The notes below the pieces were generated by a model that saw nothing but the letters and a program-made list of their open reading frames with translations, was not told where the DNA came from and did not search any database. The position numbers were made by a program, and so were the translations under genes. From assembly GCF_017315735.1 (NCBI RefSeq), contig NZ_JAFLRK010000011.1, positions 27,942-91,941 of the forward strand: a stretch of 64,000 bases of DNA, written 5' to 3'. Position 1 is the stretch's first letter; each line of letters starts with the position of its first letter. Source of the stretch: Paracoccus shandongensis. Its GTDB lineage: Bacteria > Pseudomonadota > Alphaproteobacteria > Rhodobacterales > Rhodobacteraceae. Shown piece by piece: positions 7,963 through 17,068 of the stretch.

Positions 7963-9342
7963 CTAGTTCCTGTCGGGCACCAGCTTTCCGGGGTTCAGGA
8001 TGCCATGGGGATCCAGCGCCGCCTTGATCTGGCCCATCAGCTGCCAGCCTTCGCCATGCTGGGCAGCCATCAGCCCGCGCTTGCCGATGCCGATGCCATG
8101 TTCGCCGCTAATCGTGCCGCCCACGGCCAGCGCGCGTTCGGCCATGCGGGTGGCGATGCGCTTGGCCGCCGCGATCTCGTCGGGGCTGGCGGGATCGACC
8201 AGCAGAAGCGCATGGAAGTTACCGTCGCCGACATGGCCCAGGATGGGGCCGATCAGCCCTTCGGCGGCGATGTCTTCCGCTGCGGCATGGACGGCGGCGG
8301 GCAGGTGCGACATAGGCACGCAGACATCGGTGGCCAGCCCCGAGGCGCCGGGCCGCAGCGCCAGGCAGGCGTGATAGGCCCCGTGCCGCATCCGCCACAG
8401 CCGGGCGCGGTCTTCCGCCGTGGTCGCCCAGTCGAAACCCTGGGCGCCGAACTCGGCCGCGATGTCGCCGAAGCGGGCGGCGTCCTCGCGCACCGCGCCG
8501 GGGCTGCCGTGGAACTCGACCATCAGATGCGGCTGTTCGGGCATGGCGCTGCCGGAATGAAGGTTGAAGGCCCGCGCGCTGGCCGCGTCGACAAACTCGA
8601 TCCGCGCCATGGGGATGCCCGACTGGATCGTGGCGCTGACGCATTCCACGGCGTGATCCAGGCTGTCGAAGGCGCAGACGGCGGCGGCCACCTCCTCGGG
8701 CTGGCCGTGCAGGCGCAGGGTCAGTTCGGTGATCACGCCCAGCGTGCCCTCGGACCCGACGAACAGCCCGGTCAGGTCGTAACCGGCGCTGGACTTCGCC
8801 GCCCGCGTGCCGGTGCGGATGATCCGCCCGTCGGCCAGCACCACCTGAAGCGCCAGCACATTGTCGCGCATCGTGCCGTAACGCACGGCGGTCGTCCCGC
8901 TGGCCCGCGTGGCCGCCATCCCGCCAAGGGACGCATTGGCCCCCGGATCGACCGGGAAGAACAACCCCGTCGCGCGCAGTTCCGTATTCAGCGCCTCTCG
9001 GGTGACGCCCGGCTGGACGCTGGCCTGCATGTCCTCGGCCCGGACCTCCACCACCTTGTCCATCCGCGACAGATCGAGCGAAAGGCCCCCCTTCATCGGC
9101 AGCGCGTGCCCCTCCAGCGAGGTGCCGGTGCCCCAGGCGACCACCGGGACGCGGGCCTCGTTGCAGGCCCGCAGGATCGCCGCCACCTCCTCGGCGCTCT
9201 CGGGCCAGGCCACGGCGTCGGGCGGGGGCGAGCGGTGGAAGGCCTCGGACTGGGCATGGTGGTCGCGGTCGGCGGCGGTCTGGGACAGGCGTGTTCCCAG
9301 GATGCCACGCAGGCGGTCGGAAAGGGCGGCGGGCAGGCTCAT
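7963..9342 (-). CDS. FAD-linked oxidase (D-lactate/glycolate dehydrogenase type)
   Basis: This 459-residue protein belongs to the FAD-binding type 4 (PCMH/VAO) family. The FAD-binding half shows VVAWGTGTSLEGH, DPGANASLGGMAATRASG and GLFVGSEGTLGVITE. The C-terminal half has ILGHVGDGNFHALL and GTISGEHGIGIGKRG, the metal and substrate region of D-lactate dehydrogenase (cytochrome) and GlcD-like enzymes. It probably oxidises a D-2-hydroxyacid and passes electrons to the respiratory chain. The ATG at 9342 follows GAGGAAACC; an earlier in-frame ATG lacks a ribosome-binding site. The gene is divergent from the glycosyltransferase at 9488, with 145 bp between them. Confidence 0.86.
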   Translation of the reverse strand: MSLPAALSDRLRGILGTRLSQTAADRDHHAQSEAFHRSPPPDAVAWPESAEEVAAILRACNEARVPVVAWGTGTSLEGHALPMKGGLSLDLSRMDKVVEVRAEDMQASVQPGVTREALNTELRATGLFFPVDPGANASLGGMAATRASGTTAVRYGTMRDNVLALQVVLADGRIIRTGTRAAKSSAGYDLTGLFVGSEGTLGVITELTLRLHGQPEEVAAAVCAFDSLDHAVECVSATIQSGIPMARIEFVDAASARAFNLHSGSAMPEQPHLMVEFHGSPGAVREDAARFGDIAAEFGAQGFDWATTAEDRARLWRMRHGAYHACLALRPGASGLATDVCVPMSHLPAAVHAAAEDIAAEGLIGPILGHVGDGNFHALLLVDPASPDEIAAAKRIATRMAERALAVGGTISGEHGIGIGKRGLMAAQHGEGWQLMGQIKAALDPHGILNPGKLVPDRN

Positions 9343-9487
9343 GATGGTTTCCTCGGCTATCGCGGGCAGGTTAGCCTTTGGATGAACCTTGGCAAAGCCC
9401 ACCGCGTTCTGTCATGGACGGTTCATGAAAATGCCATAAGGTCGCGCCAAACCGCCGCCAGACTTCTTTGACTGCCCAGGATAGCCG

Positions 9488-10381
9488 ATGGACACCACCC
9501 GGATCTCGCCGCTGTATCCCGCCGCAACACACGGCAGCGGACCCGCCCTGCCCGACGGCCTGCTGGCTGAAACCCCGGCCCGATCCGACCATGCCTATGT
9601 CACGCTGGTCACCAATCCCGACTACCTTCCGGGGGCCGAGGCGCTGCTGCGGTCCTTGACGCTGACCGGCACGCGCGCCGACCTGGTGGTCATGCACCGC
9701 GGCTTGGGCCCGGCCCATCTGGCGCGGCTGCGCGCCCACGGCGCCCGGCTGATCGCCGCCGACCTGCTGCCCACCAGCGAAGGCTTCGACCGCGCCCATG
9801 CTCGCGACGCCCTGCACGCCCGCGCGGCCTTCACCCAGGGCGGCAAGCCCGATTTCCACACGCCCTTGGACAATTTCGTCAAGCTGCGGCTGTGGCAGCT
9901 GGATTACGACCGCTGCGTCTTCATCGACGCCGACGCGGTGGTGCTGCGGTCCGTCGAAAAGTTGTTCGACCTGCCGGAATTCTGCGCAGCCCCCAATGTC
10001 TATGACGGGCTGGACGGGTTCCACCGCATGAATTCGGGCGTCTTCACCGCGCGCCCCGACATCCGCACCTATCACGCGATGATGGCCCATCTGGACCGCC
10101 CCGGCGTCTTCTGGCGGCGCACCGACCAGACCTTTCTGCAGGACTATTTCCCCGACTGGCACGGGCTGTCGATCCATCACAACATGCTGCAATATGTCTG
10201 GATGAACATGCCGGAACTGTGGAGCTGGGAGGACATCCGCATCCTGCATTTCCAATACGAGAAGCCCTGGCAGGACCACGACAAGGCCCATCTGCTGCGC
10301 CCGCTGATCGAGTTGTGGCGCGCCATCGCCGAAGGCCATCCCGTCCCCGACCTGGCCGCGCAGGCCCGTCCCGCCGCCTGA
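9488..10381 (+). CDS. Glycosyltransferase family 8 (glycogenin-like)
   Basis: This 297-residue protein has GT8/GT-A features: the nucleotide-binding N-terminus YVTLVTNPDYLPGAEALLRSL and the metal-binding D147-A-D149 in CVFIDADAVVL, followed by FCAAPNVYDG and FHRMNSGVF, as in glycogenin and galactinol-synthase relatives. It should transfer a sugar from a UDP-sugar in the cytoplasm; the acceptor is unknown. The TGA stop overlaps the ATG of the next gene by one base (TGATG), so the glycosyltransferase and the epimerase are co-translated and probably belong to one surface-sugar step. Confidence 0.84.
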   Translation: MDTTRISPLYPAATHGSGPALPDGLLAETPARSDHAYVTLVTNPDYLPGAEALLRSLTLTGTRADLVVMHRGLGPAHLARLRAHGARLIAADLLPTSEGFDRAHARDALHARAAFTQGGKPDFHTPLDNFVKLRLWQLDYDRCVFIDADAVVLRSVEKLFDLPEFCAAPNVYDGLDGFHRMNSGVFTARPDIRTYHAMMAHLDRPGVFWRRTDQTFLQDYFPDWHGLSIHHNMLQYVWMNMPELWSWEDIRILHFQYEKPWQDHDKAHLLRPLIELWRAIAEGHPVPDLAAQARPAA

Positions 10382-11208
10382 TGCGCATCGCGCTGACCGG
10401 CGCATCGGGCATCGTCGGCGGCTTCGTGCTGCGCGCGGCGCAAGCGGCGGGCCATCAGGTGACGCGGCTTGACCGCAGCACCGGCTTCCAGTTGGGCGAC
10501 ACGCCAGACCTGTCAGGCCACGACGCGCTGATCCATTGCGCCTTCGCCCACACCCCCGGCCGCTATCGCGGGGGCGAGGGCGACGACCCCGAAACCTTCC
10601 TGCGCCTGAACCGCGACGGAACCCTCCGCCTGCTCGAGGCAGCCGTCCGCGATGGCGTGGACCGGGTGGTATTCCTGTCCTCGCGCGCGGTCCATGACGG
10701 GTATCCGCCCGGGACCGCCCTGCCCGACGACCTGCCCGCCCGGCCCGCCAACCTCTACGGCCAGGTCAAGGCCGACGCCGAAGCGCACCTTGCCAGCCTT
10801 CCCCTCAAGGGCACCGCGATCCGGGCCACCGGCGTCTATGGCCTGCCCGGCAAATGGCACGGCCTGTTCAGCGACTATCTGGCAGGCCGTCCCGTCCAAC
10901 CCCGCATCGCGACCGAGGTTCACGGCGACGACCTCGCCGCCGCGATCCTTCTGCTGCTGGACCAGCAAACCCCGCCTTCCCAGGTGAATTGCAGCGACCT
11001 GATCCTGGACCGCCATAACCTGCTGGCGCAGGTTCAGGCGCTGACCGGCTGCCCGCACTCCCTGCCCGCCCGCGCCGACCCGGCCCCCTTGCGCGTGCAA
11101 TGCTGCGACCGCCTGCGCGCCATGGGCTGGCAACCCGGCGGCATAGCGAAACTGCGCGCCACCCTGCCCTTTCTGCTTTCTTCTTCAGAAAAATATCCTC
11201 GGGGGTAG
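10381..11208 (+). CDS. NAD(P)-dependent epimerase/dehydratase (extended SDR)
   Basis: This 275-residue protein has a Rossmann nucleotide-binding glycine motif at the N-terminus (TGASGIVGG, residues 6-14), the FLSSRAVHDG strand, and the catalytic pair Y126 and K130 in YGQVK. It therefore belongs to the extended short-chain dehydrogenases that epimerise, dehydrate or reduce nucleotide sugars. The start at 10381 is fixed by the TGATG overlap with the glycosyltransferase. The last ~12 residues (SSSEKYPRG) are encoded by an intergenic repeat-like element that begins near 11185, so the natural C-terminus may have been altered. Confidence 0.82.
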   Translation: MRIALTGASGIVGGFVLRAAQAAGHQVTRLDRSTGFQLGDTPDLSGHDALIHCAFAHTPGRYRGGEGDDPETFLRLNRDGTLRLLEAAVRDGVDRVVFLSSRAVHDGYPPGTALPDDLPARPANLYGQVKADAEAHLASLPLKGTAIRATGVYGLPGKWHGLFSDYLAGRPVQPRIATEVHGDDLAAAILLLLDQQTPPSQVNCSDLILDRHNLLAQVQALTGCPHSLPARADPAPLRVQCCDRLRAMGWQPGGIAKLRATLPFLLSSSEKYPRG

Positions 11209-11270
11209 GACGCCCGCAGGGCGTCCGCAGGGGGCGGAAAGCCCCCTGTCTGTCCCCGCGGGACGCGGGT
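11185..11270. repeat. GC-rich intergenic element with two hairpins
   Basis: The element starts with TTCAGAAAAATATCCTCGGGGG, then GACGCCC-gca-GGGCGTC (from 11210) and CAGGGGG-cggaaag-CCCCCTG (about 11229-11249). It lies between the convergent ends of the epimerase and cobT. A similar arrangement, AAATATCCCAGGGG followed by stacked GC hairpins, occurs at 36146-36245. I recall elements of this kind being common at gene ends in Rhodobacteraceae. They may act as bidirectional terminators, although no long T-run follows here. Confidence 0.45.
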
Positions 11271-13132
11271 CAGGCGCGGCGAGCCATCCCCAGGGCCCGC
11301 GCCCTCTTGCGCGGATCGGCGTCGAACAGCGCGGCCAGTTGCTCGGTAATCGCGCCGGCCAACTGGTCCGCATCCGTGATCGTCACCGCGCGTTCGTAAT
11401 ATCGCGTCACGTCATGGCCGATGCCGATCGCCAGCAGTTCCACCATGCGCTTCTTCTCCACCATGGCGATCACGTCGCGCAGGTGCTTTTCCAGATAGTT
11501 CGCCGGATTGACCGACAGGGTCGAATCATCGACCGGCGCGCCGTCGGAAATCACCATCAGGATCTTGCGCGCCTCGCTCCGCCGCACCAGCCGCTTGTGC
11601 GCCCATTCCAGCGCCTCGCTGTCGATGTTTTCCTTGAGGAGACCCTCCTTCATCATCAGCCCAAGGTTCGGCCGCACCCGCCGCCAGGGCGCGTCGGCGG
11701 GCTTGTAGATGATGTGGCGCAGGTCATTCAGACGCCCCGGCTGGGCGGGACGGCCCGCCTGCAGCCAGGCCTCGCGCGATTGCCCGCCCTTCCAGGCCCG
11801 CGTGGTAAAGCCCAGGATCTCGACCTTGACGCTGCACCGCTCCAGCGTGCGGGCCAGAACGTCCGCGCAGATGGCGGCGATGCTGATGGGCCGGCCCCGC
11901 ATCGACCCAGAGTTGTCGATCAGCAGCGTCACCACCGTGTCGCGGAACTCGGTGTCCTTTTCCACCTTGAAGGACAAGGGCGTGGTCGGGTTCGCCACCA
12001 CGCGCGCCAGGCGGCCCGCGTCCAGCACGCCCTCCTCCTTGTCGAACTCCCAACTGCGGTTCTGCTGGGCCTGCAGGCGGCGCTGCAACTTGTTGGCCAG
12101 CCGCGACACCGCCCCGCGCAGGGGTTCCAGCTGCTTGTCCAGATAGGCGCGCAGCCGTTCCAGTTCGGCCGGATCGGCCAGATCCTCGGCGCGGATTTCC
12201 TCGTCCCAGGTCTGGGCGAAGACCTTGTAATCGGCACTGGCCTCGCTGACCGGGGGCGGCAGGTCGGGCGGGGTTTCCGATTCGGGCATTTCGGCCTCGT
12301 CGGTCAGCTGCTCGTCGGACTGGTCGTCCATGCTGACCTGGGCCTGGCGTTCGTCCTGCTGCTGTTCCTGGGACCGCTCGGGCGAGGCCTCGGCATCCTC
12401 GCTGTCGTCCTGGTCGCGGGACTGGTTGTCGCCCGCTTCCTCGTCCTGTTCGGCGTTTTCGTCCGAATCGTCGTCTTCCTGCTGGTCGGGATCGTCACCC
12501 AGCTGGTCGCCGTAGCCCAGGTCGCTGATGACCTGCCGCGACAGGCGCGCGAAGGCCGCCTGGTCGGCCAGCACCTCGTTCACATGCGACAGCGACCCGC
12601 CCGCCTGCTGTTCGACAAAAGGCCGCCACAGGTCGGCCACATGCTGCGCGCCCACCGGCAGCGCGCGGCCCGTCGCGGCCTGGCGGACGATGTAACCGGC
12701 AGCCACCGCCAGCGGCGCGTCGGCGGGGGCCTTGATCTGGCCGTAACCCTTCTTGTCCGCATCCGCGCCGATCCGGGCGTCGATGTTGGACAAGGCGCCC
12801 GGCATGTCGCGCGCGCCAAGCGCCTCGCAGCGGGCGGTTTCCATGGCCTCGTAAAGCTCCTTCGCCATGGGCCCGGCGGGAGAGAACCGGGCATGGGTCG
12901 CCGCGTCGTGGTGGCGCATCCGCATCGCCAGGGCGTCGGCGGTGCCCCGGGCCAGCAGGATCTCGTCCCGGCCCATGCGGCGGCTGACCTGCGGCAGGCG
13001 CATCGTGTCGCCCGCCACGCCCGAGGGATCGGCGCTGAAGGTCACGTTCAGTTCCCGGTCGTCGGCCAGGGCGCGCGTCGCCTCGGACAGGGCCTTCTTG
13101 AAGGGATCGGCGGGGTTGTCGGACTTCTTCAT
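11270..13132 (-). CDS. cobT: Cobaltochelatase subunit CobT
   Basis: This 620-residue subunit works with CobS and CobN to insert cobalt into hydrogenobyrinic acid a,c-diamide in aerobic cobalamin synthesis. The sequence shows an N-terminal conserved domain, a long acidic low-complexity linker (about residues 210-290, rich in Asp, Glu, Gln and Ser), and a C-terminal von Willebrand A domain with a MIDAS motif ([11 protein letters not shown]) near residue 400. The length is normal. cobS, the usual neighbour, is not in the window. It is divergent from the FMN reductase at 13287. Confidence 0.95.
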   Translation of the reverse strand: MKKSDNPADPFKKALSEATRALADDRELNVTFSADPSGVAGDTMRLPQVSRRMGRDEILLARGTADALAMRMRHHDAATHARFSPAGPMAKELYEAMETARCEALGARDMPGALSNIDARIGADADKKGYGQIKAPADAPLAVAAGYIVRQAATGRALPVGAQHVADLWRPFVEQQAGGSLSHVNEVLADQAAFARLSRQVISDLGYGDQLGDDPDQQEDDDSDENAEQDEEAGDNQSRDQDDSEDAEASPERSQEQQQDERQAQVSMDDQSDEQLTDEAEMPESETPPDLPPPVSEASADYKVFAQTWDEEIRAEDLADPAELERLRAYLDKQLEPLRGAVSRLANKLQRRLQAQQNRSWEFDKEEGVLDAGRLARVVANPTTPLSFKVEKDTEFRDTVVTLLIDNSGSMRGRPISIAAICADVLARTLERCSVKVEILGFTTRAWKGGQSREAWLQAGRPAQPGRLNDLRHIIYKPADAPWRRVRPNLGLMMKEGLLKENIDSEALEWAHKRLVRRSEARKILMVISDGAPVDDSTLSVNPANYLEKHLRDVIAMVEKKRMVELLAIGIGHDVTRYYERAVTITDADQLAGAITEQLAALFDADPRKRARALGMARRA

Positions 13133-13286
13133 GGGATTGATAGACCACCGCCGCGCCCGTCAGGCAAGGCCCGTTGTGCGAAAACGCAAGAACGGCTGTG
13201 CGCCCCTGCCCGGCGATTTGCCGAACCGTGCGGCCCGACAGGCGTTAGGCTGGCCGTGCCCCATGACCCAACAAGGACCAGCAGAC

Positions 13287-13868
13287 ATGACCAAGCCCCG
13301 CATCGGCGTCATCATCAGTTCCACCCGTGACACCCGCTTTGCCGACAAGCCCACGGCCTGGCTGATGGACAAGGTCAAGGACCATCCCGACCTGGACTTC
13401 GCGCTGATCGACCTGCGCGACCAGAACCTGCCCTTCTTCAACGAACCCGCGTCGAACCTGTGGATACCGTCCAGCGATCCGAACGCCGTGGCGTGGCAGG
13501 AAAAACTGGCGGGCCTTGACGGCTTTGTCTTCGTCGTCGCGGAATACAACCGATCCATCACCGGGGCACTGAAGAACGCGCTGGACCAGGCCTACAAGGA
13601 ATGGAACCGCAAGCCCTTCTCGGCGCTGGCCTATGGCAGCCTGGGCGGCGCGCGCGCCCTGGAACACCTGCGCCTGATCGGGATCGAGCTTCAGATGGTG
13701 CCCCTGCGCAATGCCGTCCATATCGGCGGAGGCGATTTCTTCAAGGTCTCTCCCCTTGGCGCCAATGCCCCGATGAGCGAGATCGAGGACCACCTGGAAG
13801 GCTCGCTCAAGGCCATGCTGGACGAATTGACCTGGTGGGCCAGGACGCTGCAAACCGCGCGCGGCTGA
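13287..13868 (+). CDS. NADPH-dependent FMN reductase family protein
   Basis: This 193-residue flavodoxin-like protein has GVIISSTRDTR at the FMN phosphate loop and FVVAEYNRSITGALKNALDQ, the core motif of the NADPH-dependent FMN reductase/chromate reductase family. It probably reduces quinones, azo dyes or flavin with NAD(P)H. The ATG at 13287 is preceded by CAAGGACC; an in-frame ATG at 13263 would add eight residues. It is convergent with the PopZ-like gene, and a GC hairpin (13878-13905) sits between the two stops. Confidence 0.87.
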   Translation: MTKPRIGVIISSTRDTRFADKPTAWLMDKVKDHPDLDFALIDLRDQNLPFFNEPASNLWIPSSDPNAVAWQEKLAGLDGFVFVVAEYNRSITGALKNALDQAYKEWNRKPFSALAYGSLGGARALEHLRLIGIELQMVPLRNAVHIGGGDFFKVSPLGANAPMSEIEDHLEGSLKAMLDELTWWARTLQTARG

Positions 13869-13877
13869 GCGGATTTC

Positions 13878-13905
13878 CGGGCAGCACCGTGACAGGCGCT
13901 GCCCG
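13878..13905. terminator. Hairpin between convergent genes
   Basis: CGGGCAGC (13878-13885) pairs with GCTGCCCG (13898-13905) over a 12-base loop, exactly between two converging stop codons. There is no T-tract on either side, so terminator function is only suggested by position. Confidence 0.35.
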
Positions 13906-13913
13906 CTGCGATG

Positions 13914-14771
13914 TCAGAAGCGATCCATCTGCGCTTCCAGCGCGGCGGCAACCTCGCGGCGGATCACCGCGCGCAGGTTGGCCGAGAATCGCTGGCCCAG
14001 CTCTCCGTTCAGTTCCTCTTGCACCATCTCGCGCAGCATGTCGCGGATGTCCTGATCGGTGCTTTCCCCGTCGGCCTGGGCCTGGAGTTCGGCATCGAAG
14101 GCTTCGGCCGCGGCGGCCAGTTCGGCGACGGGATCGGTCGCAGGCTCGGGCGGCAGGGTCCAGCCAGAGGGGCGCTGGTCCACCGGCTTGGCGGCCAGGA
14201 CGGGGGCGGGTTCTTCCAGTTCGGGCCGCATCCGTGCCTTCCAGTCGAAGGCTTCGGCGAAATCGTCCGCATCATCGCCGATATCCAAGACCGCCGGTTC
14301 AAGGCTGGCCGGGGCGGGCGCGGGTTCGGGCAGGCGCGCGGTTTCGCGCATCTCGGGCCGCAGCCAGGCCCGCCAGCCCGAGGGCTTGGCCCCTTCCGGT
14401 TCGGCAATCCGGCGCTCGGCCCCCAGGCGGAGGGGCACGGCATTGGCGGCAGGCTTGGCGCCGGCGCGCAGGATGAAGGCCGGAACCTGCGGGGCATCAT
14501 CCGCCTCGGGCAGTTCGGGGGCCACCGGCCGCGTCGATTCGGCGGTTTCGACCATCTGCCGCGCCAGGGCGGCATTGCCGCCATAGCGGCGCGCCAGGAA
14601 TTCGGCCGCATCGTCCTGGACCAGGTCGCTGCGGCCCGCCCGGAGCCGGTCCCGCGCGGTGCTGAGCGCATCGTCATCGGCGATCATGCGGCGGATGGCG
14701 GTCAGGACATCGCCGATGTCTTCCGACAGGCGGGCGGCGTTTTGTGAAAAGCGGGGGTCAGCCATGGACAC
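13914..14771 (-). CDS. Acidic disordered protein, PopZ/DUF2497-like C-terminus
   Basis: This 283-285-residue protein has a long Pro/Ala/Glu-rich middle that looks disordered, flanked by a helical N-terminus (RFSQNAARLSEDIGDVLTAI) and a helical C-terminus (DIRDMLREMVQEELNGELGQ...VIRREVAAALEAQ). That layout, and its position directly downstream of tolC and a PCMT gene, match PopZ (DUF2497), the polar organising protein of alphaproteobacteria. The C-terminal similarity is faint, so this is an inference from synteny and architecture. Both a GTG at 14771 and an ATG at 14765 are possible starts. Convergent with the FMN reductase. Confidence 0.6.
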   Translation of the reverse strand: MSMADPRFSQNAARLSEDIGDVLTAIRRMIADDDALSTARDRLRAGRSDLVQDDAAEFLARRYGGNAALARQMVETAESTRPVAPELPEADDAPQVPAFILRAGAKPAANAVPLRLGAERRIAEPEGAKPSGWRAWLRPEMRETARLPEPAPAPASLEPAVLDIGDDADDFAEAFDWKARMRPELEEPAPVLAAKPVDQRPSGWTLPPEPATDPVAELAAAAEAFDAELQAQADGESTDQDIRDMLREMVQEELNGELGQRFSANLRAVIRREVAAALEAQMDRF

Positions 14772-14788
14772 CCCCGCGGATCAGGCAT

Positions 14789-16195
14789 TCAGTTGCGGCC
14801 GATCGCGCGAAGCACGCGGTCAAGGCTTTCGCCCTGCTTGCTGGTGTAGGGCGCGTCGCGCACGGCATTGTAGTATTGCGAAGGGTCATAGGTCGGAATC
14901 CCCAGGTTCAGGTGTTCTACCGTAAGACGACCCATAGCAGCCAGAAGTTGATAATGTGCTAATTGCAGGTTGGCTTCCGCCGTAATCTTGTCGGCCCGCG
15001 CCTCCAGCAGCGACTGTTCGGCGTCCAGCACGTCCAGCGTGGTGCGCGCGCCAAGCGCCGCTTCCTCGCGCACGCCGTTATAGGCCTGCTGCGCCGCCGA
15101 GATCTGTTCGTCGATGGCGCCGATCTGGGCGCGCGCCACGTCGATGTTGGCCCATGATTCGCCGACCAGCTGGCTGATCTGGCGCGACACGTTCAGCAGG
15201 TTCGCCCGCGACTGGTCGCGCAGCGCCATGGCACGGCGATGCGCGGCCGGCAGGCGGCCCCCGGAATAGATGGTCTGGCTGAGGTTCAGGCTGACCGAGG
15301 CGCTGTTGCGGTTGTCGTAATCGCCCTCGCCCAACAGTTGCTGCTGCCGACTGCGCGTGACGCCCGCCGCGACGTTGGCCGACAGCGACGGATTGCGTTC
15401 CGCCGCGGCCTGGGCGACGCCCAGTTCAGAGGCCGCGGCCTGGCGCTGCGCCTGCGCGATCAGCGGGTGGTTGCGCTGCCCGATAGCCCGCGCCTCATCG
15501 ACCGAGGCGGGCAGCTTGGGCAGCGGCGGGGGCGCGTCCAGCCCGCTGGGAAAACGCCCGGTCGCGGCCAGATAGGCTTCGCGCGCGATTTCCAGATCCC
15601 CTTGGGCCGCGGCCAGCCCGGCCTGGGTTTCCGCCAGTTGCGCATCGGCCAGCGCCACGTCGGTCACGGTGATCTCGCCCACGTCGAAGCGGTCCTGCGC
15701 AGCCTGGCGTTCCCGCGTCAGCACCTCGACCGAGTTCTGTTGCAGGGCCACCCGTTCGGTCGCCTGCCGGATGTCGAAAAAGGCCACGGTCGCGGCCAGC
15801 AGAACGTCCTGCTCGACCGCGACAAGGCCCTGGCGCGTCGCCAGAACCTGTTCCTTGGCCGCGTCGATGGCCAGTTGCGACCGGCCCCAGTCATACAGCA
15901 GCATCTGCGCGCCGATCTGCAACGAGGTCGAGCGCGCGGTGCTATAGTCCAGCGCCCCCTCGCTGCGCGAGACCTGATGGCTGGCCGTCCATTGGACGAT
16001 GGGGCGCAATTCGGCCAGGGCCGCGGCCACGTCCTCGTCGGCGGCGCGCAGCACGGCGCGGTTCTGCTCGATCAGGGCGGAATGGCGATAGGCGGCGACC
16101 AGCGTGTCGGCCAGCGATTCGGCCCAGACGGCATGGCCGGTGAACGCCATCAGCGCGATGGCGGCGGCCCCTGAAAAGCGGCGCAGTCCTTTCAC
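14789..16195 (-). CDS. tolC: TolC-family outer membrane efflux protein
   Basis: This 468-residue protein has a signal peptide ending AVWA|ES, then two repeats of the OEP domain with long coiled-coil helices (for example residues 40-75 and 180-210) and the [12 protein letters not shown] turn typical of TolC. It should form the trimeric outer-membrane channel for type I secretion and RND efflux. The start is GTG at 16195, overlapping the TGA of the upstream PCMT gene (GTGA), so the two are translationally coupled. This PCMT-tolC arrangement is widely conserved in alphaproteobacteria. Confidence 0.93.
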   Translation of the reverse strand: MKGLRRFSGAAAIALMAFTGHAVWAESLADTLVAAYRHSALIEQNRAVLRAADEDVAAALAELRPIVQWTASHQVSRSEGALDYSTARSTSLQIGAQMLLYDWGRSQLAIDAAKEQVLATRQGLVAVEQDVLLAATVAFFDIRQATERVALQQNSVEVLTRERQAAQDRFDVGEITVTDVALADAQLAETQAGLAAAQGDLEIAREAYLAATGRFPSGLDAPPPLPKLPASVDEARAIGQRNHPLIAQAQRQAAASELGVAQAAAERNPSLSANVAAGVTRSRQQQLLGEGDYDNRNSASVSLNLSQTIYSGGRLPAAHRRAMALRDQSRANLLNVSRQISQLVGESWANIDVARAQIGAIDEQISAAQQAYNGVREEAALGARTTLDVLDAEQSLLEARADKITAEANLQLAHYQLLAAMGRLTVEHLNLGIPTYDPSQYYNAVRDAPYTSKQGESLDRVLRAIGRN

Positions 16196-16845
16196 AATAC
16201 AAACCCCCGCGCTCGCTCGAACCCCGGCAGCAAGGGGGCTTGGGCATTGAAACCATATCGCCAGTTGACGCGCCCGTGAAGCCGGTGGCCGATGCGGACG
16301 ACGCCCAGGGCGCCTTCCAGGAACAGCGCGGTGATGCGCCCGCCTTCCTTCAGCTGGTCCAGGATCGCGTCCGGCACCTCCTCGACGCCGCCGCCGATCA
16401 GGATCGCGTCAAAGGGGCCCTGCTTGGCCGCGCCCTGCGCATGGGGGGCGTTCAGCACCGCGACGTTGAAGACGCCCGCCTCGCCCAGGCGGCGCTCGGC
16501 CTCGGCGGCCATTTCGGGCTGTTCCTCGATGGCGACGACGGCCTGGACCATCCGCGCGACGACCGCCGCCGAATAGCCATAGCCGCAGGCCAGATCCAGC
16601 ACCAGGTCGTCGGGCTGCAGGTCCAGCATGTCGATCATCTTGCCCAGGGTGCGCGGCTCCAGCAGGACGCGCCCATGGCCCAGGTCCAGGTTTTCGCCCG
16701 TATAGGCCACCGCCCGGCGCGAGTCGGGCACGAAATCCTCCATCGGGACGGCCAGCATGGCCTCGATCACGGGGAACTTGGTGACATCGTTGGGGCGGAC
16801 CTGCGTGTCCACCATCATCGTGCGCCGGGTGGCGAAATCGCTCAT
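16192..16845 (-). CDS. Protein-L-isoaspartate O-methyltransferase family protein
   Basis: This 217-residue protein has the PCMT layout: an N-terminal helical region with [42 protein letters not shown] upstream of the SAM site, and SAM motif I as [15 protein letters not shown]. Compared with classical PCMT (GTGSGY) the glycine loop is altered, as in the alphaproteobacterial tolC-linked subgroup, so true isoaspartate repair activity is not certain. The ATG at 16845 is preferred over an upstream frame extension. Its stop overlaps the tolC start. Confidence 0.8.
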   Translation of the reverse strand: MSDFATRRTMMVDTQVRPNDVTKFPVIEAMLAVPMEDFVPDSRRAVAYTGENLDLGHGRVLLEPRTLGKMIDMLDLQPDDLVLDLACGYGYSAAVVARMVQAVVAIEEQPEMAAEAERRLGEAGVFNVAVLNAPHAQGAAKQGPFDAILIGGGVEEVPDAILDQLKEGGRITALFLEGALGVVRIGHRLHGRVNWRYGFNAQAPLLPGFERARGFVL

Positions 16846-16922
16846 CTCGGGGAGCCTCTGCAAGTGCTTTCCAGCTTTATTGCCATGATTTCGTGGGCCT
16901 CGCAACGCCACACATTCCCGTC

Positions 16923-16951
16923 TTGCAAGCGGCGGGCCGATCCTTTATTCC
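16923..16951 (+). promoter_or_regulatory. Promoter for tRNA-Cys
   Basis: A -35 box TTGCAA (16923-16928) and a -10 box TATTCC (16946-16951) are separated by exactly 17 bp. Predicted initiation would be about 10 bp before the mature tRNA. Confidence 0.55.
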
Positions 16952-16968
16952 ATGCCCACCTCAACGGC

Positions 16969-17042
16969 GGCGGGTTGGCGGAGAGGTTACGCAGCGGATT
17001 GCAAATCCGTGAAGACCGGTTCGATTCCGGTACCCGCCTCCA
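16969..17042 (+). tRNA. tRNA-Cys (GCA)
   Basis: 74 nt. Acceptor stem GGCGGGT pairs with ACCCGCC; the anticodon stem GGATT-GCA-AATCC places GCA in the loop; the T arm is CCGG-TTCGATT-CCGG. Discriminator T and an encoded CCA end the gene. It lies between the PCMT gene and the convergent opgC. Confidence 0.95.
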
Positions 17043-17068
17043 CCTTTCCCGGAATGCGCCGTTTTCCT

